A DNA stretch of 31,129 nt from Rhodospirillaceae bacterium (GTDB lineage: Bacteria; Pseudomonadota; Alphaproteobacteria; UBA8366; GCA-2717185): positions 1 through 31,129 of the forward strand of contig PBDC01000089.1 of assembly GCA_002717185.1 (NCBI GenBank), read 5' to 3'. Position 1 is the first letter of the stretch. Each line of letters starts with the position of its first letter. The notes beneath the pieces are model-generated. The model saw only the letters and a list, made by a program, of their open reading frames with translations. It had not been told where the DNA came from and ran no database searches. The translations under genes were made by a program, and so were the position numbers. Shown here in pieces: positions 8,236 to 16,565 of the stretch.

Positions 8236-9120
8236 ATGAACGCCGAATTACCGCAACGCACAATCCGTTACGACTCACCCATGATCGCCGCCGAACGCTG
8301 GGATCACTATAACCCGCGCGATGGCGATATCTTGATCTGCACACCACCTAAATGCGGGACAACCTGGACGCAGACGATCTGCGCTCTGCTCATCTTCGGC
8401 ACACCGGACCTGAAGGTAAGGCCCGGTGTCATCTCACCCTGGTTCGATGCCGTGCATCACCCGATCGAAAATGTCGTAGCAATGCTCGACACGCAGACAC
8501 ATCGCCGTTTCATCAAGACGCACACCCCGCTGGACGGCATTCCCTTCCACCCACAGTGCCAATATCTGGCAGTCTATAGGGACCCCCGCGACGCGCATTT
8601 TTCCATGCGTAATCACGCCACCAACCAGATAAATGGCCGGAATTCGCATCGCGCGACGAAGGATATCGGTGCCGGCTTCCGGCAATGGGCAGAACGGCCC
8701 CACCAAAAAGGTGAAGAAGACAATTTCTCACTCGCCAACCTAGTCCACCACTTCAAAACCTACCGGTCTTACGCGCATTTGCCCAACATTCATCTGATGC
8801 ACTACAGCGACATGCAGCGCGATTTACAGGGCGAGATGGAACGTTGTGCAACAATTCTGGATATCGATGTGGCCAAAGACTCACTGGAAGCGATGTCCGC
8901 AACAGCCAGCTTTGAGAACATGAAGCGGAAGGCCAGCCAATTTGTCCCAGGTGCCGGCGAAAATCGCTGGAAGGATGAATCCCAGTTCTTCAACAAGGGC
9001 ACTAACGGGCAATGGCAGGCCGACCTCAGCCCAAACGATCTCGCCATCTACGATACGCGCATCCGGGAGATGCTATCCGAAGCCGACATGGGCTGGTTAG
9101 AAAACGGCCGCGACGCCTAG
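8236..9120 (+). CDS. Sulfotransferase domain protein (cytosolic SULT type)
   Basis: 294 residues. PAPS-dependent sulfotransferase signatures are clear: TPPKCGTTW at 36-44 (5'-phosphosulfate loop), FIKTHTPLD with the likely catalytic His96, YRDPRDAHFS at 114-123 (3'-phosphate binding), and NKGTNGQWQ near the C-terminus, equivalent to RKGxxGDWK. It would transfer sulfonate from PAPS to a hydroxyl or amine of a small molecule in the cytoplasm; the acceptor is unknown. It stands alone on the plus strand, and its TAG stop shares the bases CTAG with the stop of the convergent PaiB-like gene. The neighbouring PhyH-type hydroxylase could create the hydroxyl acceptor, but this is speculation from position only. 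Confidence 0.9.
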   Translation: MNAELPQRTIRYDSPMIAAERWDHYNPRDGDILICTPPKCGTTWTQTICALLIFGTPDLKVRPGVISPWFDAVHHPIENVVAMLDTQTHRRFIKTHTPLDGIPFHPQCQYLAVYRDPRDAHFSMRNHATNQINGRNSHRATKDIGAGFRQWAERPHQKGEEDNFSLANLVHHFKTYRSYAHLPNIHLMHYSDMQRDLQGEMERCATILDIDVAKDSLEAMSATASFENMKRKASQFVPGAGENRWKDESQFFNKGTNGQWQADLSPNDLAIYDTRIREMLSEADMGWLENGRDA

Positions 9121-9722
9121 CGCCTCGCAGCCATCAACATACCACATGCTGCGGCGGCTGGGTCTGTGCTCGCTTTGAGTTGCTCAGCGACCCTTTCCCG
9201 ATCTTCGAGAGGTCGGTTCTGGCTAAGCTTGAACTTACCCTCGATCCGCGTGATCGGGATGCGGAAGTTCACGATGGCGCGGATCATACCGTCGACAAAG
9301 TCCTGGTCGCGACCACCGAGCCGCCACGGCGTCTCGAAACCCGCCTCGTTCGAATAAACAAGCTTTTCCTGATCTGTATAGGCCACCTTCGGATCATCGA
9401 CGATCTCCGGTGTGCCATAGACATGCACAGCGGCATAGTTCCAAGTCGGCACTGCGGTCTCTACCGTGTACCAGGAAGGCGAAACATAGGCATGCGGCCC
9501 CTGGAAAACACACAGGACCTCGTCACCATCCGCAAAACCCTGCCAGTGAGGGTTGGCACGCGCCATGTGCGCGACCAGCATACCATCCTCGAGCAGGAAC
9601 GGCAGATGGGTCGCAAAGGGCTGACCACTTACCTGACTTATCAACAAACCAAAACTGTTCTTGCGGATGAGGCCATACAGTGTCTCTCGATCCTCGACGG
9701 CAAAGTCCTTTGGCAGGTACAT
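9117..9722 (-). CDS. FMN-binding protein of the PaiB family
   Basis: 201 residues, the usual size for PaiB-type split-barrel flavin-binding proteins. Diagnostic segments are MYLPKDFAVEDRETLYGLI at the N-terminus, ATHLPFLLEDG, HMARANPHWQ, VLCVFQGPHAYVSPSWY and VPTWNYAAVHVYG. In Bacillus, PaiB acts with PaiA in negative control of degradative enzymes; in other bacteria the role is poorly known. No paiA-like acetyltransferase gene is adjacent. An AAGGAG box lies 5 nt before the ATG at 9722, and the sdh terminator is just upstream, so this gene may be partly read from sdh transcription that escapes termination. Confidence 0.9.
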   Translation of the reverse strand: MYLPKDFAVEDRETLYGLIRKNSFGLLISQVSGQPFATHLPFLLEDGMLVAHMARANPHWQGFADGDEVLCVFQGPHAYVSPSWYTVETAVPTWNYAAVHVYGTPEIVDDPKVAYTDQEKLVYSNEAGFETPWRLGGRDQDFVDGMIRAIVNFRIPITRIEGKFKLSQNRPLEDRERVAEQLKASTDPAAAACGMLMAARR

Positions 9723-9734
9723 ATTGAACTCCTT

Positions 9735-9770
9735 AAAAGAAAACGAAAAAGGGGCCGCGTATGCGGCCCC
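9735..9770 (-). terminator. Intrinsic terminator of the sdh operon
   Basis: On the minus strand GGGGCCGC-ATAC-GCGGCCCC (9770-9751) is followed by TTTTTCGTTTTCTTTT. The stem is 8 bp of pure GC, and it lies 24 nt after the sdhB stop codon. It ends sdhCDAB transcription just before the PaiB-like gene. Confidence 0.88.
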
Positions 9771-9794
9771 TGCTTCGATCCAGTTTAGAACCGT

Positions 9795-10577
9795 TTAGTA
9801 CTGGCGCTCGACCAGCAATTTTTTAATTTCTGCAATTGCTTGTGCCGGGTTGAGACCTTTTGGACAAGTCTTTGAACAGTTCATGATGGTATGGCAACGA
9901 TACAGCCGGAAGGGGTCTTCCAGCTCATCGAGCCGCTCACCAGTATGCTCGTCGCGGCTATCGATGATCCAGCGATAAGCCTGCAGCAAAATTGCTGGAC
10001 CCAGATAGCGTTCAGAGTTCCACCAATAGCTGGGGCAGCTCGTAGCACAAGAGAAGCATAGGATACATTCGTAGAGCCCGTCGAGTTTCCGGCGTTCTTC
10101 CGGCGATTGCAGCCGCTCTCGGTCCGGTGGCGGTGGTGTTTCGCTCTTCAACCACGGCTCTATTGAGGCAAGCTGCGCGTAGGCGTTGTTGAGATCCGGA
10201 ACCAGGTCCTTCACTACCGACATGTGTGGTAGCGGATAGATCTTCAAGTCACCCTTGGTGTCACTGATGTATTTCGTGCAAGCTAAAGTGTTGGTCCCGT
10301 CGATATTCATCGCACAGGAGCCGCAGATACCCTCGCGACAGGAGCGCCGGAAGGTCAGGGTCTGATCGACCTCGTTCTTGATTTTGATCAACGCGTCCAA
10401 GACCATCGGCCCACAATCGTCAAGGTCGACAGTGTAGCTGTCCACCTTCGGATTCTCGCCATCATCCGGGTTCCAGCGGTAGATCTTAAACGTTTTGGTG
10501 TTGGCCGCACCGCTCGGTGCGGGCCAATCCCTGCCAACGCCAACCTTTGAATTCTTGGGGAGAGTGAATTCAGCCAT
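9795..10577 (-). CDS. sdhB: Succinate dehydrogenase iron-sulfur subunit
   Basis: 260 residues. The [2Fe-2S] ligands are Cys80, Cys85, Cys88 and Cys100 ([21 protein letters not shown] region). The ferredoxin-like domain carries [12 protein letters not shown] (Cys170, 173, 176) for the [4Fe-4S] cluster, and Cys180, Cys227 and Cys233, with CPKG after, for the [3Fe-4S] cluster and return ligand. It carries electrons from SdhA flavin to ubiquinone in complex II. It is the last gene of the operon, 47 nt after sdhA, and is followed by a strong terminator. Confidence 0.98.
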   Translation of the reverse strand: MAEFTLPKNSKVGVGRDWPAPSGAANTKTFKIYRWNPDDGENPKVDSYTVDLDDCGPMVLDALIKIKNEVDQTLTFRRSCREGICGSCAMNIDGTNTLACTKYISDTKGDLKIYPLPHMSVVKDLVPDLNNAYAQLASIEPWLKSETPPPPDRERLQSPEERRKLDGLYECILCFSCATSCPSYWWNSERYLGPAILLQAYRWIIDSRDEHTGERLDELEDPFRLYRCHTIMNCSKTCPKGLNPAQAIAEIKKLLVERQY

Positions 10578-10624
10578 GATTACCCCTTCGTTTTCTCAAC
10601 CAGATACAACACGTAAAACGGCGT

Positions 10625-12415
10625 CTAGTAGACGCGCGCCTTTGGCGGCACTGGCTGAATTTCGTTGGTCAACGTCTCCATATGCACCGGGCGATAATCG
10701 ATCTTGACGTTATAGTCTTCATCGATCCAAGCAATTGTATGCTTCATCCAGTTCTCGTCGTCGCGATCCGGAATGTCGTCACGGGCGTGCGCACCGCGCG
10801 ATTCCTGACGATTCGCCGCCGAGCACATGGTAACGGCAGCCTGTTCGACAAGATTCTCGAATTCCAGCGTCTCCACCAGATCCGAGTTCCAAATCATCGA
10901 ACGGTCGCTGACCCTAATGTTGGAAATGGCATCTGTCACCTCCTTCATCTTGGCCACGCCCTCATTCATGACTTCCTGAGTGCGGAAAACGGCGCAATTG
11001 TTCTGCATGACATTTTGCATACGCAACCGCAATTCCGCTGTTGGCGTATCACCATTCGCATAACGCAGCTTGTCGAACCGATCGAGCGCGTACTCTCCCG
11101 CATCGGCCGGCAGCGGTCGGTGCGACTCATTCGGATCGACGATATCGGCACAGGTGTTCGCGGCAGCCCTACCGAAGACCACTAGATCAAGCAGTGAATT
11201 GGAACCTAGACGATTCGCTCCATGCACCGATACGCATGCAGCTTCACCAACCGCCATCACCCCGGGTACCGGTGTGTCCGGGTTGCCGTCCTTCAAAGTC
11301 ATCACCTGGCCGCGATAGTTGGTCGGAACGCCACCCATATTGTAATGGCAGGTTGGGATGACCGGAATCGGTTCCGTCATCACGTCGACACCGGCGAAAA
11401 TCTGTGCCGTCTCGGCGATGCCAGGCAGTCGTTCTTCGATCAGCGCTGCATCGAGATGTTCAAGATGCAGGAAAATATGATCTTTATTTTCGCCAACCCC
11501 ACGGCCCTCACGAATTTCCATGGTCATGGAGCGGCTAACCACGTCTCGGCTGGCTAGGTCCTTGGCCGACGGCGCGTAACGTTCCATGAACCGCTCGCCC
11601 TCGCTATTGGTGAGGTAACCGCCCTCGCCGCGCGAGCCTTCCGTGATCAAGCAGCCCGAACCGTAAATGCCAGTCGGGTGGAACTGCACAAATTCCATAT
11701 CCTGCATCGGCAGTCCGGCGCGCAACACCATGCCGGCCCCATCGCCGGTGCAAGTATGTGCCGAGGTGGCGGAGAAATAGATACGGCCGCCGCCGCCAGT
11801 AGCCAGGATCGTTTGCTTTGCCCGGAAGCGATGGATAGTGCCATCGTCAAGGTTCCAAGCCATCACACCGCGACACTTGCCTTCTTCCATAATCAGGTCG
11901 AGCGCAAAATACTCGATATAAAACTCGGCTTCATGCTTCAACGATTGTTGATACAGCGTATGCAGCATCGCGTGACCCGTGCGATCGGCGGCGGCACAGG
12001 TACGCTGCGCCTGCGGCCCCTCGCCATATTCCGTTGTCATTCCACCGAACGCGCGCTGATAGATCTTACCATCCGGGGTCCGACTAAATGGCACGCCATA
12101 ATGTTCCAGTTCGACGATCGCCGGCACTGCCTCACGGCACATATATTCGATTGCGTCCTGGTCACCGAGCCAGTCGGATCCTTTGACCGTATCGTACATA
12201 TGCCAGCGCCAATCATCCTGGCCCATATTGCCGAGCGCGGCGGAAACACCGCCCTGTGCCGCCACAGTATGGCTCCGCGTTGGAAAAACCTTCGATATAC
12301 AAGCCGTCTTAAGGCCTCGCTCGGCAAGACCGAACGTAGCCCGCAACCCGGCACCACCGGCGCCCACGACGACAACATCATAGGTATGATCAACTATCGG
12401 ATATGCCTCACCCAT
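10625..12415 (-). CDS. sdhA: Succinate dehydrogenase flavoprotein subunit
   Basis: 596 residues, full length. The FAD-binding [19 protein letters not shown] is near residue 15, and [16 protein letters not shown] carries the His that bonds FAD covalently. Active-site segments include [27 protein letters not shown], and [16 protein letters not shown]; the C-terminal domain has [19 protein letters not shown]. It oxidises succinate to fumarate in the TCA cycle on the cytoplasmic face of complex II. It is 6 nt after sdhD and is clearly co-transcribed. Confidence 0.98.
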   Translation of the reverse strand: MGEAYPIVDHTYDVVVVGAGGAGLRATFGLAERGLKTACISKVFPTRSHTVAAQGGVSAALGNMGQDDWRWHMYDTVKGSDWLGDQDAIEYMCREAVPAIVELEHYGVPFSRTPDGKIYQRAFGGMTTEYGEGPQAQRTCAAADRTGHAMLHTLYQQSLKHEAEFYIEYFALDLIMEEGKCRGVMAWNLDDGTIHRFRAKQTILATGGGGRIYFSATSAHTCTGDGAGMVLRAGLPMQDMEFVQFHPTGIYGSGCLITEGSRGEGGYLTNSEGERFMERYAPSAKDLASRDVVSRSMTMEIREGRGVGENKDHIFLHLEHLDAALIEERLPGIAETAQIFAGVDVMTEPIPVIPTCHYNMGGVPTNYRGQVMTLKDGNPDTPVPGVMAVGEAACVSVHGANRLGSNSLLDLVVFGRAAANTCADIVDPNESHRPLPADAGEYALDRFDKLRYANGDTPTAELRLRMQNVMQNNCAVFRTQEVMNEGVAKMKEVTDAISNIRVSDRSMIWNSDLVETLEFENLVEQAAVTMCSAANRQESRGAHARDDIPDRDDENWMKHTIAWIDEDYNVKIDYRPVHMETLTNEIQPVPPKARVY

Positions 12416-12421
12416 GCTGCC

Positions 12422-12802
12422 TTAACCTCCAAACGATACTTTTAAGACCGCGAACGCCGCGGCAACGCCGAGCAACAGGCTTGCCCCTTTCACAATCACG
12501 AGCATTACAATCTTCATGTATTCGACGTGAATGTAATCTTCGATAACCACCTGCAAGCCGAGTTGCATATGATGAAACGTCGCGACAATCAGTAGCAACA
12601 ATAATACTGCGTTCAATGGCGACTGCATCCAGGCCGAAGCCACCGCATGGTCGCCATTACCGAGCGCAAGGATCGAATACACGAACCACAACGTCAGTGG
12701 GATAAGCGCAACTGCCGTCACCCGTTGTGCCCAGAAATGTTCGGTGCCACTTTTTGCGGACCCGAGGCCGCGGACGCGGCCAAGTGGAGACCTGAGGCTC
12801 AT
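12422..12802 (-). CDS. sdhD: Succinate dehydrogenase hydrophobic membrane anchor subunit
   Basis: 126 residues with three membrane helices. AVALIPLTLWFVYSILAL is the first, AVLLLLLIVATFHHMQLGLQ the second with candidate haem-ligand histidines, and VMLVIVKGASLLLGVAAAFAV the third. SGTEHFWAQRVTAVAL before the first helix is typical of alphaproteobacterial SdhD. The ATG at 12800-12802 overlaps the sdhC stop as TAATG, implying translational coupling; a longer frame to 12841 would overlap sdhC by 40 bases and is unlikely. Confidence 0.93.
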   Translation of the reverse strand: MSLRSPLGRVRGLGSAKSGTEHFWAQRVTAVALIPLTLWFVYSILALGNGDHAVASAWMQSPLNAVLLLLLIVATFHHMQLGLQVVIEDYIHVEYMKIVMLVIVKGASLLLGVAAAFAVLKVSFGG

Positions 12803-13194
12803 TATGCACCTCCCATCGTCAGGCCGATGAGCCAGGCGCATCCTGTCAACACAACAGACGCGGCGAAAACGAGGTAGCCCGTGTTCCGCGCTGTATCAAG
12901 ATCAAAGCCCATGCCTACATCCCAACCGAGATGTCGGATCCCGTTACACAGATGATAGAACAACGCCCAGGTCCACCCGAGCAAGCACAGTTTGCCAAAC
13001 CAATGGGAAACAAAAGCCTGTACTGTGTCGAAAGATGCTCCGCCATCGGCAAGGGCCAACAACCACCACACCATGAGTAAAGTACCCACGGACAGGCCTA
13101 CACCTGACGCTCGATGTAAAATCGACAACGCCATTGTCCATTGCCACGCATAAATCTGCAGATGCGGCGATAGTGGTCTGTCGCCGTTTATCAT
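12802..13194 (-). CDS. sdhC: Succinate dehydrogenase cytochrome b556 subunit
   Basis: 130 residues, three membrane helices. The family motifs RPLSPHLQIY, SILHRASGVGLSVG and FYHLCNGIRHLGWD are present; the His of LCNGIRHL region is the usual haem b ligand. It anchors SdhAB and forms the quinone site with SdhD. I set the start at the ATG at 13192-13194, with AGAGGGG about 6 nt upstream, rather than the TTG at 13200, which would abut that box. It is the first gene of sdhCDAB. Confidence 0.95.
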   Translation of the reverse strand: MINGDRPLSPHLQIYAWQWTMALSILHRASGVGLSVGTLLMVWWLLALADGGASFDTVQAFVSHWFGKLCLLGWTWALFYHLCNGIRHLGWDVGMGFDLDTARNTGYLVFAASVVLTGCAWLIGLTMGGA

Positions 13195-13251
13195 AGCCAA
13201 CCCCTCTGTACGACCCCCAAAACCCGAATCGCTTCGGCCCCTCAGTATATT

Positions 13252-13281
13252 ATCATAGCTTTCGGTGACGGTTGCAGTAAA
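13252..13281 (-). promoter_or_regulatory. Candidate sigma-70 promoter of sdhCDAB
   Basis: On the minus strand TTTACT (13281-13276), an 18-base spacer, then TATGAT (13257-13252), about 58 bases before the sdhC ATG. The -10 matches five of six consensus bases, the -35 four of six. The position fits but this is by eye only. Confidence 0.4.
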
Positions 13282-13299
13282 AACCCTGCCATAGGCAGA
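13279..13299 (-). terminator. Small terminator-like hairpin upstream of sdh
   Basis: On the minus strand CTGCC-TAT-GGCAG is followed by GGTTTTT. It is short (5 bp) and overlaps the proposed sdh -35 box, so it may instead be incidental. Confidence 0.3.
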
Positions 13300-13420
13300 A
13301 GATTTTATTGCGGATCCGTAGTCCGGTGATGCCGGTCACCCCTAAAGTATTTCCACGGTAGGCCCGCTGATGTCTTCAACGCAACGATCGCAACCAATTA
13401 CAAACAATTAATCTCTTCAT

Positions 13421-13481
13421 TGTGGATAATAGCGTGGAAAACGGGTGGGGTTATTGTGAGGAATCTGCCCTTTTATGCACA
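13421..13481. promoter_or_regulatory. Two consensus DnaA boxes
   Basis: TGTGGATAA at 13421-13429 is a perfect TTATCCACA on the minus strand, and TTATGCACA at 13473-13481 matches TTATNCACA on the plus strand. Between them the minus strand also has TTTTCCACG (7 of 9). Flanks are AT-rich (13390-13430 and 13480-13550) and GANTC sites occur at 13226, 13461, 13564 and 13829. Such a cluster may be an origin, a DnaA titration site or a DnaA-regulated promoter. No origin-linked genes such as hemE, parAB or mnmG are present. Confidence 0.4.
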
Positions 13482-13589
13482 AGAAATTTTCCCGCCCTAT
13501 ACGATCGTTCTAGACATCCAGTTCTTAAATTTACAACATCAAAGTTGGCTCGCATTTGCGTCGGAATCGGCACATTGTCATTTGCCTCA

Positions 13590-13620
13590 AAAAAAGGACC
13601 CTAACGCTAGGTGCTTTTTT
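13590..13620. terminator. Bidirectional terminator-like hairpin
   Basis: AAAAAAG (13590-13596) pairs with CTTTTTT (13614-13620), with an inner CCTA/TAGG stem (13600-13603, 13608-13611) around ACGC. There is a T-run on both strands. No annotated gene ends here, so it may close a short unrecognised transcript. Confidence 0.45.
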
Positions 13621-13770
13621 GGCGAGGGATGGTAACGGTTCTGAGGATGAATTTCGGTCTTTGGTCGTATTCGTTCGGCTCTGGCGGCATCAAAGAACTT
13701 TTGCGCTTGGGTATCGCCTGTGGGGCATGCGTTTAACGGTGACTATCAGGTTTTGGGGGAACGGTCTGTG

Positions 13771-14312
13771 TTTCAGTTGGATTATTTAAACTGAAAACCG
13801 CTGTGCTGAAGTTGGCGCGAGGGGAAATGATTCCCTGTGATTTTCCTTATGCGTATCGGCAGCTGGCGCCTCGCACCGTCCCTACCGGAACCGATTGATG
13901 CTGCACATTCAGCGTCCGAGGCGGAGAAGTCGTTTCCCGACGACTGATCCCCGTACACCAGGAGGCCAAAAGGCCTCTGGGCATAGGCGCGACGCTGCGT
14001 TAGGCCCAAATCCTTTGCGGAGGATTTGCACTCTTAGTGGTGAGGCTCGGCGTCTGGTCCGGAGATGTCGAGGCTACAGGCAGCACCAGCGAAACGCAGG
14101 CAAGCCGTCAGTTTTTAAAACCGATGGCTGTCGCGCACTACCTTCTCGCGGTGTCACCTCAGGGACACCGCAAATGTGACCGAAAAGCAGGCCTACTGCC
14201 AGGAAGGCCTACCAGGCGGTTCACGTTATGAAGTGCCGTAATGCGAGTTCGGAGCACAAGCTCCAACGGCGCCGGAAGTGTCTGTCGTGCGGATATTTCC
14301 GGCGCCTTTTTT
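13771..14312 (+). ncRNA. Candidate large structured RNA of unknown class
   Basis: About 540 nt without a plausible protein gene but packed with hairpins: TTTCAGTT/AACTGAAA (13771-13796); GGGAA/TTCCC (13822-13835); AGTCGT/ACGACT (13928-13945); a 9-bp stem with an AAAA loop (13958-13980); AAATCCT/AGGATTT (14008-14027); a 10-bp-plus stem (14104-14128); GCGGTGTC/GACACCGC (14148-14171); AGGCCT repeated in inverted form (14189-14210); GGAGC/GCTCC (14251-14264). It ends in an intrinsic terminator (14268-14312) whose T-run places the RNA on the plus strand. I could not find the conserved cores of RNase P RNA, tmRNA, SRP RNA or 6S RNA. The 5' end is a guess, and the T-run is the only evidence of strand. 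Confidence 0.5.
14268..14312 (+). terminator. Intrinsic terminator before pdxY
   Basis: GGCGCCGGAA (14268-14277) pairs perfectly with TTCCGGCGCC (14297-14306) and is followed by TTTTTT (14307-14312). The loop is 19 bases. It lies 44 bases before the pdxY ATG and ends whatever is transcribed from the structured region upstream. Confidence 0.85.
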
Positions 14313-14356
14313 CCATGCTTGAGCCATCGGTATGGTCTGGCGCAAGATGCGATCAC

Positions 14357-15190
14357 ATGTCGATCCTCTCCATACAATCACGCGTAGTCAGTGGCTATGT
14401 AGGTAACGCAGCGGCCGTGCCTGTGCTGCAACGTCTCGGCCGGACCGTCTGGCCAATTGATACGGTCACCTTTTCAAACCATCCGGCACAGGGCCCGCAT
14501 ACCGGTAGCACCAAGCGCCCTACGGAAATTCAAGCACTTGTCGATGGCCTAAGCCAGCACAACTTGCTAACGCGGTGCGATGCGGTTCTTTCCGGATACT
14601 TGGGAAGCGCAAATACTGGCCCAGTGGTCTTGGCCTCAGCAAAACAAGTGCGGAACGGCAATCCATCGGCGCTCTGGTGTTGCGATCCCGTCATGGGTGA
14701 TCACGGCCAATTCTACGTACCGGAAGATATACCTCCGTTCTTCCGAGACCACGCGCTCCCGGCCGCCGACATCGTTTTCCCCAACACCTTCGAAGCAGCA
14801 TACCTATCAGGTATGCCGGTAGAGACAGTGCAGGAAGCAGTAATGGCAGCGAACGCATTGCTCGATCGGGGCCCAATTACAGTCGTCATTTCAGGTATTA
14901 TCGAAGGAAACCAACTAGGGGCGCTTGCGGCCGATGCGAACGGCCATTGGAAGTGTATGACGCCAACTATCAATGCACCCGCCTACGGCGCCGGTGATGT
15001 GTTCACAGCACTCTTCGTCAGTCAATTTCTGGCCAATAAGAATTTGCCTAACGCGCTAGGACAGGCGGTTAGCGGCATTCACAAAATTCTCGCCGCAACA
15101 GCCAAAGCGCAGACCGACGACCTTAACCTTATCGCGGCCTTACCGGCGCTCGACGACCTCGTGCCATTTCCGGTAGAGCGAGTTGGTTAG
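14357..15190 (+). CDS. pdxY: Pyridoxal kinase
   Basis: 277 residues from the ATG at 14357. The ribokinase-like pyridoxal kinase pattern is clear: MSILSIQSRVVSGYVGNAAA, then VPVLQRLGRTVWPIDTVTFS near 20-40, CCDPVMGDHGQFYV near 115, DIVFPNTFEAAYLSG near 140, and GAGDVFTALF, where Asp is the catalytic base near residue 216. It phosphorylates pyridoxal to PLP in the salvage route. The open frame runs on to 14228, but that extension lies across the terminator and shows no homology. The ribosome-binding site is weak. The gene converges with the TPR/glycosyltransferase pseudogene, one base between ends. Confidence 0.94.
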   Translation: MSILSIQSRVVSGYVGNAAAVPVLQRLGRTVWPIDTVTFSNHPAQGPHTGSTKRPTEIQALVDGLSQHNLLTRCDAVLSGYLGSANTGPVVLASAKQVRNGNPSALWCCDPVMGDHGQFYVPEDIPPFFRDHALPAADIVFPNTFEAAYLSGMPVETVQEAVMAANALLDRGPITVVISGIIEGNQLGALAADANGHWKCMTPTINAPAYGAGDVFTALFVSQFLANKNLPNALGQAVSGIHKILAATAKAQTDDLNLIAALPALDDLVPFPVERVG

Positions 15191-15191
15191 C

Positions 15192-16511
15192 TCAGCCTGC
15201 CTCAGCTATAAAGCTTTCCAAAGCTTCACAAAGCCTGATTACTACATCGTCCCATTGGCACGGCTCCGTTTGCCGAAACAGTCTCATGGAGGAATACCAC
15301 GGTGTGTCTTCCCGTTCGGTCTACCAGCGCCTGTCCGGCGCAAAGGGCAGCAAGGCCCAAACCGGCCGGCACAGGGCTCCAGCCAGATGCGCCGGTGCGG
15401 TATCGACGGAAATTAATAAATCAAGAGATCCGATCAAGCCTGCGCTGTCTGCGAAATCCCTAATTACCGGATGAAAACCTTTGACCAAGGCGGCGAAACC
15501 CGACGCGACGATAGTCGCCGCCGGATCACCGAGCTGCAGACTGTGAAAATAGGCACCCGACACTCCCAGAAGCGGCGCCAGATCAGAAAGCGCAAGCAAC
15601 CGGTTGTGGTCGTTGTTGTGGCTGGGCTTGCCAGCCCATACTATTCCAACATGCAATTCTCTGGACCGGTTGGTGATTTGCTGTCTGTGGTCTGGCGGTA
15701 CCAAGTAAGGCGAGTCTGCGGCGACAAGATCCGTACTAGCAAGATATGGCAGACTCAAGAGCGCAATTTGCGCATCATTATTGGGAAGCGGGTCGATATC
15801 GCGGCAAACGACCGACACATGTTCGAAGGCCGGGCTCGCCCGGAACAAACGCACCAAAGGTTCCTCTCATTCGAAAACAATCTTCGCAGCACGAGCCCGC
15901 AGAAGCGAAAGATAGCGCACAAACTGAATCGTATCGCCGAACCCTTGCTCAGATTAAACCAATAGGTTTTTCCCGATGAGGGTCTCTCCAGTCCAGACCG
16001 GACCTTCGAGGTTTCGCGTCGGGAATGCTCCAGCGCCATCGATATTCTTCGAATACGCGAGCGAGGTCCCCTCGCAGCAACAACGCCAAAGCACGGCCCC
16101 ATTTCAGTTCCGCGGTGTCATATCCCATCGATTCAGCCCTGTCGAAACTTTCGATTGCACCGTCAATGGTACCTAGGTCGCGTAATACAAGACCGAGATT
16201 GTAGACAAATGATCCCACCTTTGGATAGCTGCGAGATGGCTCTTGTGCGACTCATCAAGACGTCCCGCCGCCCGGAGTGCATTACCCAAATTAGAGAGCG
16301 CACCGGCATCCTCCGGCTTGAGTGCTGCGCCGCGCTGAAGGCAGGCGACACTTGCATCGAATTGCCCCAAGGTCCGCAAAGCCGGCGCAAAATCCGCGTT
16401 GGCGTTAAGGATCTCCTGATAGAAGCGAATGGCTTCTGCGGTGTTACCAGCCCGTTGACGCGACAGCGCACTGCTAAAGGTAGTCTCGCGGTCTACCTTT
16501 GTAGTGGCGGG
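15192..16511 (-). pseudogene. Broken TPR-repeat/GT9-like glycosyltransferase gene
   Basis: Homology to TPR proteins with a C-terminal ADP-heptose-transferase-like domain runs through three frames. Frame one (16511 to about 16215) gives TPR segments RAGNTAEAIRFYQEIL and AGALSNLGNALRAAGRLDES. A frameshift near 16215 leads to NLGLVLRDLGTIDGAIESFD. Another near 15955 leads to EQGFGDTIQFVRYLSLLRA, interrupted by TGA at 15867-15869. LHVGIVWAGKPSHNNDHNR and DLLISVDTAPAHLAGALCRP follow, then TAG at 15321-15323, after which TEREDTPWYSSMRLFRQ and the tail continue in frame to a TGA at 15192. A stop at 16512 precedes the first frame and no start codon is evident. The gene is dead by two frameshifts and two nonsense codons. 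The product would have been a sugar-transfer enzyme of unknown acceptor. Confidence 0.88.
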
Positions 16512-16565
16512 TTACCCGACGCTTTGCTTATTCCGGAGAAACGCGATCAGTTCTCAGAAGTCATA

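Noticed and set aside
11678..12445. 255-residue open frame on the plus strand
   Set aside because: Antisense shadow of sdhA; no recognisable motif.
13771..14312. RNase P RNA, tmRNA or 6S RNA
   Set aside because: The GAGGAAAGUCC and ACAGAA cores of RNase P, the tRNA-like ends and Ala-rich tag of tmRNA, and a rod-like 6S fold were looked for on both strands and not found.
14228..14356. N-terminal extension of pdxY with CLSC, zinc-ribbon-like
   Set aside because: The stretch overlaps the intrinsic terminator, and kinase homology begins at the ATG at 14357. The resemblance to an NrdR-like ribbon is chance from arginine-rich hairpin sequence.
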